In this document: piece after piece, positions 56,743 to 64,000 of the stretch | How the letters are laid out: every line of letters starts with the position of its first letter | How positions within the stretch are numbered: the stretch's first letter is position 1 | DNA from: Stieleria varia | GTDB taxonomy: Bacteria; Planctomycetota; Planctomycetia; Pirellulales; Pirellulaceae | Reading direction: 5' to 3' | Assembly: GCF_038443385.1 (NCBI RefSeq) | Contig: NZ_CP151726.1 | Span: 2,232,001 to 2,296,000, forward strand | Length of the DNA stretch: 64,000 nt | Program-made: the position numbers and the translations under genes | Notes under the pieces: generated by a model | Told to the model about the DNA's origin: nothing | Seen by the model: the letters and a program-made list of their open reading frames with translations, nothing else | Databases searched by the model: none

Positions 56743-58785
56743 CTACTCAATCTCAGGAAGTTTCCACTCAACACCAGTGCCATCCGTGCAGCCGCCTGCA
56801 AGAAACCGGTTGTCAGATGAGAACACCAAGTTGCTGGACGAAGGGGCTGAATCATTGACGATTGGACGCTCCCAGATTTTTTTGAGACTGATCATGTCCC
56901 ATAGTGTGACATCTGCATCAAATTGACTGCGGGGAGATGTCACAGCGAGCATTGCGCCGTCGTGTGACAGAGTTAAATCTGATGCTGCAAGAGGCAATTT
57001 GAATGGCTCTCCAATGGGTGACCAGTCCTTTGTCGACCAAATACGACCACTTCCTTCGTATTGTGAGACTATAATTGACTTCCCTCGCTCCGCGAATTCA
57101 AAGGCACCCCCATCCAATGTATGAATGAGTTCGCCGGTCTCTAGATCCCAAAATTTAATCAACCCTCGCCCACTTGGACCCACTTTGGTCGCAGCGATGG
57201 TGCCGTCCGGAGACACTTTAAGTCCGCTGGAAAAAATCCCAAGGTTCTTGATCTCCCATTCGACAGCACCGTTTTTGGCCTCATAACAGCGAAGTCTGGT
57301 ATCATAACGATCTATGTCTGACGGCTTTGCAACCTCTTTTTCTTTTACAAGACAGAAAAGCTTATCGCTCGTTTCCGAGAATTGAAATGAATACGGGGCT
57401 CCTTCTCCTGCAGCGAAACGGGCTATTTCGCTCCCATCCATCACGTTGAGTACGATGATCTCCGAAGCCTTTCTCGAAAACAGTCGGCTTCCATCAGCTG
57501 ATACCGAAAAGGGCGGCGAATGGAACTCAGGAAACACTCGTTTCGCAACTCGCAGATTAGCTATTAGTCCTCCGCTTCTTGTATCCCACACGCGAATCGT
57601 TCCGTCGGTGCTAGATGTAACAAGTCGCTTCCCTTGTGCAGCGTAGCTCACCTTTTTTACGATAGACTCGTGTCCCTGAAGCGGATCAATCTCCTGTCCG
57701 CTATCGAGACTCCAAAATCGAATTTTTCGGGGTTCATCTTCCAAAAGAACCGCGAGCCTGCTCCCTCCTGGTACACAGTCGATATCAGAGACTGGCCTTG
57801 GGTGTCCAGTATCGATACTTGACTTCTCGGCATTGTCGATGAGATCCCAAATGAGTATCCGACCCTTAGAAACAGCATGGGCAATCAACCGATTGTTCAA
57901 AAAGCAAACTGGAAGCCTCGTGGCACCAGTGTGCAATGACGCCGGAGTTAATTTTAAGGTCAGCGAAAGCTCCGCTGTAACCGTATTCCAAACCTTCGTC
58001 ATTTGACCTGGGAAGCTAACTGCCAGGAATCGATCGTCGGGTGAAAAACACATTGCTGCGGAAGCAAGTCGCAATGTGCCGCTGTCTGCGGAGACGATCT
58101 TCGCCCCTTTCATGGACAGCACATCCCAAAGCACAATACCTGCGTCACCTCTCACCGCTACAAACCTACCGCGTGAAACGCAAATGTCTTCTATACTTCC
58201 TACATTTGGGTGAAACTCATCGACCTCAAGGCCGGTAAACAGACTCCATGATCTTACCGATCCATCTGCAATTTGGCTAAGTTCTGGTTCCTTACTGGCG
58301 AGTCCCAGATAGAGTTGCTCTTTAATTGGTGAGAATGCCGCGGCACCCACGGCGAGGTTTGGGCTCACTCGAAAGGTTGCAGGCATGCTGCTATGTGTGA
58401 CAACTTTTTTGGACTGATGGAACGTTGCGAGATGGCTGTCCCCCGTAAAGCCACAAGAAAATATATTAGATGCCTGTGTTAAAGGAACTAGACTTAAATC
58501 CTGCATATCATAAAGGCGGGCGACTTCTCCCCAGCTCACGAGCATCCTTCCATCCCCGGAAAAGCGGAGGTGCCTATAGTCGCCATGAAACTGAAAACAG
58601 GAGCCTCCGAATCGATGGGGATACTCGTCAAAAAACTGCTGAGTCTCTTTCAAGTCGGTCGCAGCGTTTCCGGACTCGGTCTGACGAACTTGCCGATGAC
58701 TTGAATGGATCGAATGCAAGTACATAGCAACAGAAACCGCCGAGATTATCAGCACCGCAGCAATAAGAATTAAATATCGCTTCAT
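56743..58785 (-). CDS. Membrane-anchored WD40-repeat protein
   Basis: A 680-residue protein with an N-terminal membrane anchor (residues 5-25). WD40-type blades run through the rest, for example GIVLWDVLSMKGAK near residue 218, GTIRVWDTRSGGLIANL near 395, GLIKFWDLETGELIHTL near 550 and ADVTLWDMISLKKIWE near 630. It likely forms one or two propellers on the outer face of the membrane. Such stand-alone WD40 proteins occur in planctomycetes, often near kinases, but none is adjacent here. The gene lies in the repeat-rich accessory stretch. Confidence 0.8.
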   Translation of the reverse strand: MKRYLILIAAVLIISAVSVAMYLHSIHSSHRQVRQTESGNAATDLKETQQFFDEYPHRFGGSCFQFHGDYRHLRFSGDGRMLVSWGEVARLYDMQDLSLVPLTQASNIFSCGFTGDSHLATFHQSKKVVTHSSMPATFRVSPNLAVGAAAFSPIKEQLYLGLASKEPELSQIADGSVRSWSLFTGLEVDEFHPNVGSIEDICVSRGRFVAVRGDAGIVLWDVLSMKGAKIVSADSGTLRLASAAMCFSPDDRFLAVSFPGQMTKVWNTVTAELSLTLKLTPASLHTGATRLPVCFLNNRLIAHAVSKGRILIWDLIDNAEKSSIDTGHPRPVSDIDCVPGGSRLAVLLEDEPRKIRFWSLDSGQEIDPLQGHESIVKKVSYAAQGKRLVTSSTDGTIRVWDTRSGGLIANLRVAKRVFPEFHSPPFSVSADGSRLFSRKASEIIVLNVMDGSEIARFAAGEGAPYSFQFSETSDKLFCLVKEKEVAKPSDIDRYDTRLRCYEAKNGAVEWEIKNLGIFSSGLKVSPDGTIAATKVGPSGRGLIKFWDLETGELIHTLDGGAFEFAERGKSIIVSQYEGSGRIWSTKDWSPIGEPFKLPLAASDLTLSHDGAMLAVTSPRSQFDADVTLWDMISLKKIWERPIVNDSAPSSSNLVFSSDNRFLAGGCTDGTGVEWKLPEIE

Positions 58786-58830
58786 CTTAAGCTCTTGGAC
58801 TTAGTAAACCTACATCCGTCAACATTTACC

Positions 58831-59322
58831 TTACGAGAAAAGCGGGTTCTCGCCTTTCCTCTCGTCCAGAATTCGTAGCGTTATGCATAATAGCTTCGAG
58901 CCAATTCGCGAAAAATGATCCAAGTTGGTGTGCCTTGATCTCAGGTGAATATCCAGAATCAACTCACGACGTATTTTCCAGGTGTGTAGGCACTTTGAAG
59001 AGTGCAGATGAAGTTCAGCGCCAGGATGAATTTCGGTGAAGACGCTAAACAGGTCTTCAACCATGGGTTCAATCGAATGCCAAACTTTACATGAAACCGC
59101 CGGCGCCACAGAGCGAGAAACCCACGCTTCACCGAACGAAGACGATTCGGCCAGAATCCGCCACTTCAACAATGGGATCCCACACCAGGGTAGTAAAAAC
59201 TTAGTCCGAATTCCATATCCAACGAGAAGGTCTAGGTGTACGCGTAATTCGATAGGGGAACGTACTCGCCACCACGGATAGGGCCCCTTTTTCAACCAAC
59301 GGAAATCAGGATTCATGAACAA
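58831..59322 (-). CDS. Hypothetical protein
   Basis: A 163-residue frame rich in Trp, Leu, His and Arg, with no motif I recognise and no signal peptide. It lies 45 bp upstream of the WD40 gene on the same strand. Alternative start at 59316. Coding status is uncertain. Confidence 0.35.
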   Translation of the reverse strand: MFMNPDFRWLKKGPYPWWRVRSPIELRVHLDLLVGYGIRTKFLLPWCGIPLLKWRILAESSSFGEAWVSRSVAPAVSCKVWHSIEPMVEDLFSVFTEIHPGAELHLHSSKCLHTWKIRRELILDIHLRSRHTNLDHFSRIGSKLLCITLRILDERKGENPLFS

Positions 59323-59418
59323 ACCTCGTGTATTTCGATCTACGAGCTGATTCAGACAGCCTGGTTTTCTCGAACTGCGTTATCTATCGCAGTCCCTCAA
59401 ATCAAGCGATGGCTTTTT

Positions 59419-59902
59419 GGTGCCACCCACCAATCTTATAGGCTCGCCATGGCTTTGGGTATTTGTGGTGCCGACTGCGACGCATCGCATTTCCACCGTG
59501 TGCCCACATCGGTCACCACGAGACAGGCCTTCAATCGCTGTTGACGATCAGCCTCTCAAACATCCGTTTTGTGCGTGGCACCAACTGGCCTTTAGTTGGA
59601 GTCTAGCCTTTAGGCGATTGAGCACTGGTGCAGTTCAGGTTCGAGCGGCTCAAGCCTGGACTCCAACATGACTGGATTCTTTGGATGCGGTGAGTCGTTG
59701 AGATCGTTTGAGCAGCATTGGTTCTCGCCAGCCGGTAGCGAACGTCTTGGCTCACTGGCGAGGTCCACTACCTGTGACGCGATGAGCGAGAGTTCATTTA
59801 GGGAAAGTGATTTTGGCGTGAGCGAGATGGGTTGAAGCGAAGCGGATTCCTGCCCGGGGGTGCTCGGCCGATTGGGTGCATGTTCAGTTGGTGGGTGGCC
59901 CC
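59419..59902. repeat. 480-bp TIR element, intact copy C
   Basis: The left terminal repeat GGTGCCACCCACCAA (59419-59433) and the right TTGGTGGGTGGCCCC (59888-59902, one mismatch). An internal hairpin is formed by TTGGAGTC and GACTCCAA around 59595-59665. No open frame longer than about 85 codons, so it is noncoding and probably moved by another element's enzyme. Confidence 0.88.
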
Positions 59903-59968
59903 ATTTGGTCCGTTACCTGCGAGAAGATCAAAAACGAAAACCAAATCTGGCCTGCCGCGTCAAAGAGG

Positions 59969-60021
59969 CCTGACCCCTTTGATCCTTTGCCCCTTTGATC
60001 CTTTGACCCCTTTGATCCTTC
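59969..60021. repeat. 18-bp tandem repeat, three copies
   Basis: Three imperfect units of the form CCCCTTTGATCCTTTGAC. The rest of 59903-60214 shows no gene. Confidence 0.8.
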
Positions 60022-60214
60022 AGCATTTGGGCCCAACAGTCCGTACCGCCCTCTGTGCCAACCAAGTTCACCCGGCCCCCAAAACGTTCACCTCAGGCGG
60101 AGAACCGCGTTGACGTGCGTCAATCTTGCCACGGAGAAACCAGGCGTCAGGTCGACGGATTATCATTAAAGGGCTGATCGTCCCGCCAAATCTGCCACCT
60201 TCGCAACATCCATC

Positions 60215-61411
60215 ATGACTGAAAAAACATTTGACTCTCGTGGGAATTCATCCCAAGTCCGCTTTTCTCATCGCATCGTCTCAGCGGTAATCTTTAGTCT
60301 CGCGGCGGTCATGCCTTCGGTCACGTTGAGTGCCGACGAGCGTGAGTACCAAGGCGACATCTTTGACGTGACCACGATCGACACGCTTGAGCCCGATGGG
60401 CCGTACGGCAAAATCTGGGAACCGTACATCGCAAAGTGGGGAGCGAAGCACTTTGTTGCCGTGTATGGATTGGAAGTGCGCGGCAAAGGAGACATGGGTG
60501 ATATCGTTTGCTCGATCTCCCGCGATGCCGGCAAGACGTGGGGGCCTCGCGTCATGGTGTTTGATCACCGCCAACGAAATGGGACGGTCCAGTATGCGTA
60601 CAACAACGCGATTTTGTTTCGACCGCCCAACCAGGATTTGATTTGGATGTTTGCGATGCGTGCCCCGCTTCACTATCGCGACAGCGAGAACGCTGACTTG
60701 GTCGCGGCCTACAGTGCCGACGGCGGATACTCATGGCACCACGTCGAAATCGCCATGGACTACCAGGGATCGCTGATCATCGTCGCTGGGATTGAAGCGA
60801 TCGAGCGTGACGGAGTGACTTATTACCTGTTACCGGCACACCGCAACTCTTTGCGCCGTGATCCGCACGGGGATCGTCGACAATTTGTTTTGGAAAGCAC
60901 GAGTTTGCTGCATTGGAAATTAGCCGGCTATGTTCCCTACGCCGAAGAAGATGCGGTTTTTCTTCACGAAGGTGGGATCGCCCCCACCGACCGCGCCGGC
61001 GAACTGAAAATATTGATGCGGACCGCGACGTTGGATCGCGAACGCCCATTGCCCAATCCACTTGCCTATTCGTCGACCAGCACAGATGGCGGCAAAACAT
61101 GGTCGGTCGCCAAGCCTGAACTCGAATTGCCCAATTATCGCTCCAAGAGTTTCTTTGGAAAAAACAGTGACGGTGTGCAGATCTGTGTCTACGGTGACTC
61201 CGTCGATCGACGTGGGTTGTATTACAAGACGCGGGCAGAAAATGGCCAGTGGTCGCAGCAACGTGACTTCTACGTCGCCGACAATCGCAATAGCTACCCG
61301 ACGCTGATCGAAGACAAGCCGGGTCAATGGCTGGCCGTATGGGACAGTTCCAATTCGCCGGACGAAAAGCGAACCGCCATTCGATTTGGACGAATCAAGT
61401 CAAAGCCGTAG
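60215..61411 (+). CDS. Secreted sialidase-like beta-propeller protein
   Basis: A 398-residue protein with a signal peptide at about residues 20-40. Asp-box repeats mark a six-bladed sialidase propeller: SRDAGKTWGP near residue 102, SADGGYSWHH near 167 and STDGGKTWSV near 287. An Arg in LIWMFAMRAP and in KILMRTATL, and a Glu in FLHEGGIAP, fall where catalytic residues occur. It may act on sialic-acid-type or other sugars outside the cell; the substrate is uncertain. Several ATG choices exist at the start; the first gives a long n-region. Confidence 0.75.
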   Translation: MTEKTFDSRGNSSQVRFSHRIVSAVIFSLAAVMPSVTLSADEREYQGDIFDVTTIDTLEPDGPYGKIWEPYIAKWGAKHFVAVYGLEVRGKGDMGDIVCSISRDAGKTWGPRVMVFDHRQRNGTVQYAYNNAILFRPPNQDLIWMFAMRAPLHYRDSENADLVAAYSADGGYSWHHVEIAMDYQGSLIIVAGIEAIERDGVTYYLLPAHRNSLRRDPHGDRRQFVLESTSLLHWKLAGYVPYAEEDAVFLHEGGIAPTDRAGELKILMRTATLDRERPLPNPLAYSSTSTDGGKTWSVAKPELELPNYRSKSFFGKNSDGVQICVYGDSVDRRGLYYKTRAENGQWSQQRDFYVADNRNSYPTLIEDKPGQWLAVWDSSNSPDEKRTAIRFGRIKSKP

Positions 61412-61433
61412 GTACGCCTCATCAATAGGTGGC

Positions 61434-61488
61434 GTAATGGATTTCGCCAGAAATCCGGTCCGAAAGGAATTCTGGCGAATCCCACTAC
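61434..61488. repeat. REP-like palindromic element, copy 3
   Basis: TAATGGATTTCGCCAGAAAT (61435-61454) and ATTCTGGCGAATCCCACTA (61469-61487). Same family as 5893-5945 and 38328-38380. Confidence 0.85.
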
Positions 61489-61495
61489 CAGATGC

Positions 61496-62079
61496 GTCAG
61501 GTAAATGAATCGACGCTGCTAACGAACACTGATCAGCAAACGCCTGACCCTAGTCGTCGGGGAACGTGAAGTTTATCGCTGACATCTTTGACTACCTATC
61601 AGTATGGGTGCTGATTCGGGAAAGCGAAATTGGATCCCGCGGGGGATCGCAGAAGGTAGCGACGGGGCGCCGAAGGCGCACCCGTGGTATGCGACGACCA
61701 TGTTGAATCGACCCCGCAGGGTGTCGCAGACTTCTCGGAATCTGGGCTGCGACCGCCTCCGGGGTCGGTTCGCGTCAGGCCGAATCAACCGGCGATGATC
61801 GCAGCGCTCTATCGCCGGCTACCGTCTGAGACCGCTTCACGGTCCTATGCAGCAACAATTCTTTTCACTTTCCGAGGCGATGGCGGTATTAAGCATGACG
61901 TGTGGAAAAGATGCCGTTGGGACGGGCCATCAGGGCCCCCAGGGCTGCTCGACGAACCGGCAAAGATGCTGTGTCCCCAATTCTACCCATTTGGGCTAGG
62001 ATATTGCGCTTCACAACTTGATTCGAATGATGCGGTTTTGGGTGGTCTGCCCTTGGCCTGCATCGCTGGATACCCACTC
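61496..62079. other. Intergenic region upstream of the sigma factor
   Basis: Contains a repeat-like stretch with partial inverted symmetry (AATCGACCCCGCAGG near 61705 and CCGGGGTCGGTTCGCG near 61757). The sigma-factor frame is open through most of it, but the translation is low-complexity and does not look like protein before 62080. Promoter not identified. Confidence 0.45.
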
Positions 62080-62676
62080 ATGTCACTGGGATTTCAACCG
62101 TCCGATCCGTCTGTCACTCGTTGGCTGCAGGAACTGCGTCAGGGCGATGAACGTGCGGCCCGTCTGCTGTGGGATTTTTTCCGTACTCGAATGCTGAATC
62201 TTGCGAGGAAGCAGATAGGCCAAGGTGGGGCGGCCGCTTACGACGAAGAAGATGTCGCTTTGAGTGCCTTTGCCGCTCTCTGTGATCGTGTTCGTCAAGG
62301 CTCGTACGAGATGCTGGGTGACCGCGTCGAGCTATGGCAGTTGATTTCCGTCATTCTGATGAACAAGGGGCGTAACCGAGCTCGTTCCGAAGCCCGGACT
62401 CGTCGAGGCGGTCGTCTGACACGGCAGGAACTGTCCGAAGAACTCTTGGCGAGCATCGGTTGCGACGATTCGGATCCGGCGCTGACATTGTCGATGCAAG
62501 ATGAATGTCGTCGCCTACTCACCATGTTGGAGCGACATGAAGTTCAATTGGTTGCGCTTTTGCGAGTCGAAGGATACACGAATGAGGAGATTGCAAAGCA
62601 ACTGGGGTGCACGAGACGTTCCGTACAACGCAGGATCAATTTGATTCGCAAGCTCTGGTCTGGGGAAATCGAATGA
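62080..62676 (+). CDS. ECF-type RNA polymerase sigma factor
   Basis: A 198-residue sigma factor of the planctomycete type. Region 2 covers about residues 10-95 (VTRWLQELRQGDERAARLLWDFF, then YDEEDVALSAFAALCDRV). Region 4 covers about 140-195 (LLTMLERHEVQLVALLRVEGYTNEEIAKQLGCTRRSVQRRINLIRKLW), including the helix-turn-helix. The ATG at 62080 starts directly before region 2. Its stop overlaps the kinase start by four bases (ATGA), so sigma factor and kinase are made together, as in planctomycete pairs where the kinase controls the sigma factor. Confidence 0.93.
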   Translation: MSLGFQPSDPSVTRWLQELRQGDERAARLLWDFFRTRMLNLARKQIGQGGAAAYDEEDVALSAFAALCDRVRQGSYEMLGDRVELWQLISVILMNKGRNRARSEARTRRGGRLTRQELSEELLASIGCDDSDPALTLSMQDECRRLLTMLERHEVQLVALLRVEGYTNEEIAKQLGCTRRSVQRRINLIRKLWSGEIE

Positions 62677-64000
62677 GTGATCGTTCGAGTGAAAGGATCA
62701 GACGTCAGAGCCTGGAACTGGAGGATCTTTGCAGCGACTTCGAAAATCAGTGGAAGCCCGAGATGCCGTTCGGCTCGCTCGTTGCTGAGTTTTTGGAGCT
62801 TGCCGATCCGTCCTTGAGAGACGAGTTGGCCGTCGAGCTTTTTGCTTGCGACATCGAGTTGCGGTCGGCACAGGAGCAAGTCTTCAGTCGCGAGGACTAT
62901 CACGAGCGATTTCCGGATCGGGAATTGGCAATCGACAGCGCGTTCCGCTTGCTCGATGCCGAGTGGGATTTGGCAGATTGCGATGCCCAAGCACAACCGC
63001 CGACTCAACTAGGTGACTTTCAAATCATCCGTGAAATCGGCCGAGGCGGCATGGGGATCGTCTACGAAGCCTCGCAGCAATCATTGGGCAGACGCGTCGC
63101 AATCAAGACTTTGTTTGTGCATCCGATGCTCCACTCAGATGCCGTTAAGAGGTTTTCGCGTGAATCTCGCACGATCGCAACGCTGCACCACACCAACATT
63201 GTTGACGTTTTTGGCAGCGGGGTGGATTCCGGCGTGCATTATTTTGCGATGCAGCTTGTCGAAGGCAGCAGCTTGCGAGGGCTGATTCGTCAGCGGCAAC
63301 GGCAACGCGGCGAGCTAGGCTTGCCGTCGCAAGGTGAAAAGAGTCATCACAGGGAGACTGCCAGGATCGGTTGCCAGGTTGCCCGGGCCTTGGCATATGC
63401 TCATGGCCAGGGCGTTCTGCACCGAGACATCAAGCCATCTAATTTGCTGTTGGGTAAGGATGGTGAAGTCAAAGTGACTGATTTTGGATTGGCAAAACTT
63501 GGCCAAGAAGACGACGGCTCGACGAAAGTTGGTGACGTCATCGGGACTCTTCGCTACCTGCCGCCAGAGTCGATCGATGGACAATGGGATCAGCGTGGTG
63601 ACGTCTATGGACTGGGCGTCACTCTGTATGAAATGCTCACGTTGCGGCCGGCATTCAACGAAGGCAATCGAGCGAAGACGCTGGATCAGATCTCAAGCGG
63701 GAACGTGGTTCGTCCGCGAAGTATTGATTCGAGCATCGATCGGGACTTAGAGACCGTCGTGATGAAGGCAATGGCACGCGAACCCGGGGACCGTTACCAA
63801 ACGGCGCAGGCGATGGCGGACGACCTGCAGCGATTTCTCAATCTGGAGACCATCCGTGCTCGACGCGCCGGATATGCCGAACGATTGTGGAAATGGTCTC
63901 GTCGAAGCCCTGCCATGGCGGCTCTGTGGGCGCTTTTGATGTTCGTCGCGGTGATCGGCGTTCCCGTTCTGTCCACCTTGTGGCACCGCGCAACGTTGGC
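62673..64000 (+). CDS. Serine/threonine protein kinase (partial)
   Basis: The first 442 codons; the gene runs off the right edge. An N-terminal helical region (about 1-110) is followed by a PknB-type kinase domain: GRGGMGIVYEA near residue 126, the ATP lysine in VAIKTLF near 145, catalytic loop VLHRDIKPSNLLL near 250, DFGLAKLG near 271, and GTLRYLPPESIDG near 291. A membrane segment begins at about residue 415 (SPAMAALWALLMFVAVIG). Start ATG at 62673 overlaps the sigma-factor stop. The outside part beyond the membrane is not seen. Confidence 0.95.
   Translation, partial: MSDRSSERIRRQSLELEDLCSDFENQWKPEMPFGSLVAEFLELADPSLRDELAVELFACDIELRSAQEQVFSREDYHERFPDRELAIDSAFRLLDAEWDLADCDAQAQPPTQLGDFQIIREIGRGGMGIVYEASQQSLGRRVAIKTLFVHPMLHSDAVKRFSRESRTIATLHHTNIVDVFGSGVDSGVHYFAMQLVEGSSLRGLIRQRQRQRGELGLPSQGEKSHHRETARIGCQVARALAYAHGQGVLHRDIKPSNLLLGKDGEVKVTDFGLAKLGQEDDGSTKVGDVIGTLRYLPPESIDGQWDQRGDVYGLGVTLYEMLTLRPAFNEGNRAKTLDQISSGNVVRPRSIDSSIDRDLETVVMKAMAREPGDRYQTAQAMADDLQRFLNLETIRARRAGYAERLWKWSRRSPAMAALWALLMFVAVIGVPVLSTLWHRATL

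Noticed and set aside
61684-62079. 132-residue N-terminal extension of the sigma factor
   Set aside because: The extension lacks any family likeness and crosses a repeat-like sequence; region 2 of the sigma factor begins directly after the ATG at 62080.

Overview
The window looks like chromosomal DNA of a marine or salt-exposed planctomycete close to the Rhodopirellula/Pirellulaceae group. The reasons are: a DUF1587/1592/1588/1585 cytochrome-type protein, a 3-keto-disaccharide hydrolase (DUF1080) protein, a planctomycete-style sigma factor followed by a Ser/Thr kinase, 23S-5S rRNA genes not linked to a 16S gene, and many short palindromic intergenic repeats. This is inferred from family content; no database search was possible.

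Layout. 1-5.8 kb: central metabolism, with 2-oxoacid:ferredoxin oxidoreductase (beta partial, alpha), a YjhG/YagF-type sugar-acid dehydratase and class II fructose-bisphosphate aldolase. 6-9.2 kb: exported or lipid-anchored proteins (MsrA, SGNH hydrolase, small c-type cytochrome, DUF1080). 9.6-17.1 kb: methionine aminopeptidase, then a divergent three-gene secretion/pilus-type set (a secretin-N-repeat protein without a recognisable barrel, a GspE ATPase, a GspF membrane protein). 17.6-23.9 kb: a putative glycoside hydrolase, a ferritin-like di-iron protein, a Tat-exported protein and a DUF971 protein. 23.9-29.9 kb: a minus-strand exopolysaccharide set (WecG-type transferase, polysaccharide deacetylase, GT4, initiating sugar transferase with a GGDEF-like N-terminus, Wzz-type chain-length protein). 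30.2-35.6 kb: methyltransferase, thyA-folA, and an alpha-type ribosomal operon rpsM-rpsK-rpoA-rplQ that lacks rpsD. 35.9-38.3 kb: the DUF1592 protein.

38.4-45.2 kb holds the most interesting system: a seven-gene minus-strand ectoine/hydroxyectoine operon ectA-ectB-ectC-ectD followed by a SAM methyltransferase, a MarC-type membrane protein and a MarR regulator, all closely packed, with a divergent sodium:solute symporter. The first four genes turn aspartate-semialdehyde into hydroxyectoine. The methyltransferase overlaps ectD by four bases and raises the possibility of a modified ectoine. ectA appears to start at a rare ATT codon.

45.5-50.7 kb: 5S and 23S rRNA on the minus strand, a long gap with no gene I can support, then tRNA-Ala(UGC) and tRNA-Ile(GAU), with no 16S gene next to them. 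51-53 kb: an exported thioredoxin-like (TlpA) protein. 53-60 kb: an accessory region with three copies of a roughly 480-bp element with terminal inverted repeats (one split by a complete IS5-family insertion sequence), small membrane proteins and a WD40 protein. 60.2-64 kb: a secreted sialidase-like protein, an ECF sigma factor and a Ser/Thr kinase that runs off the end.
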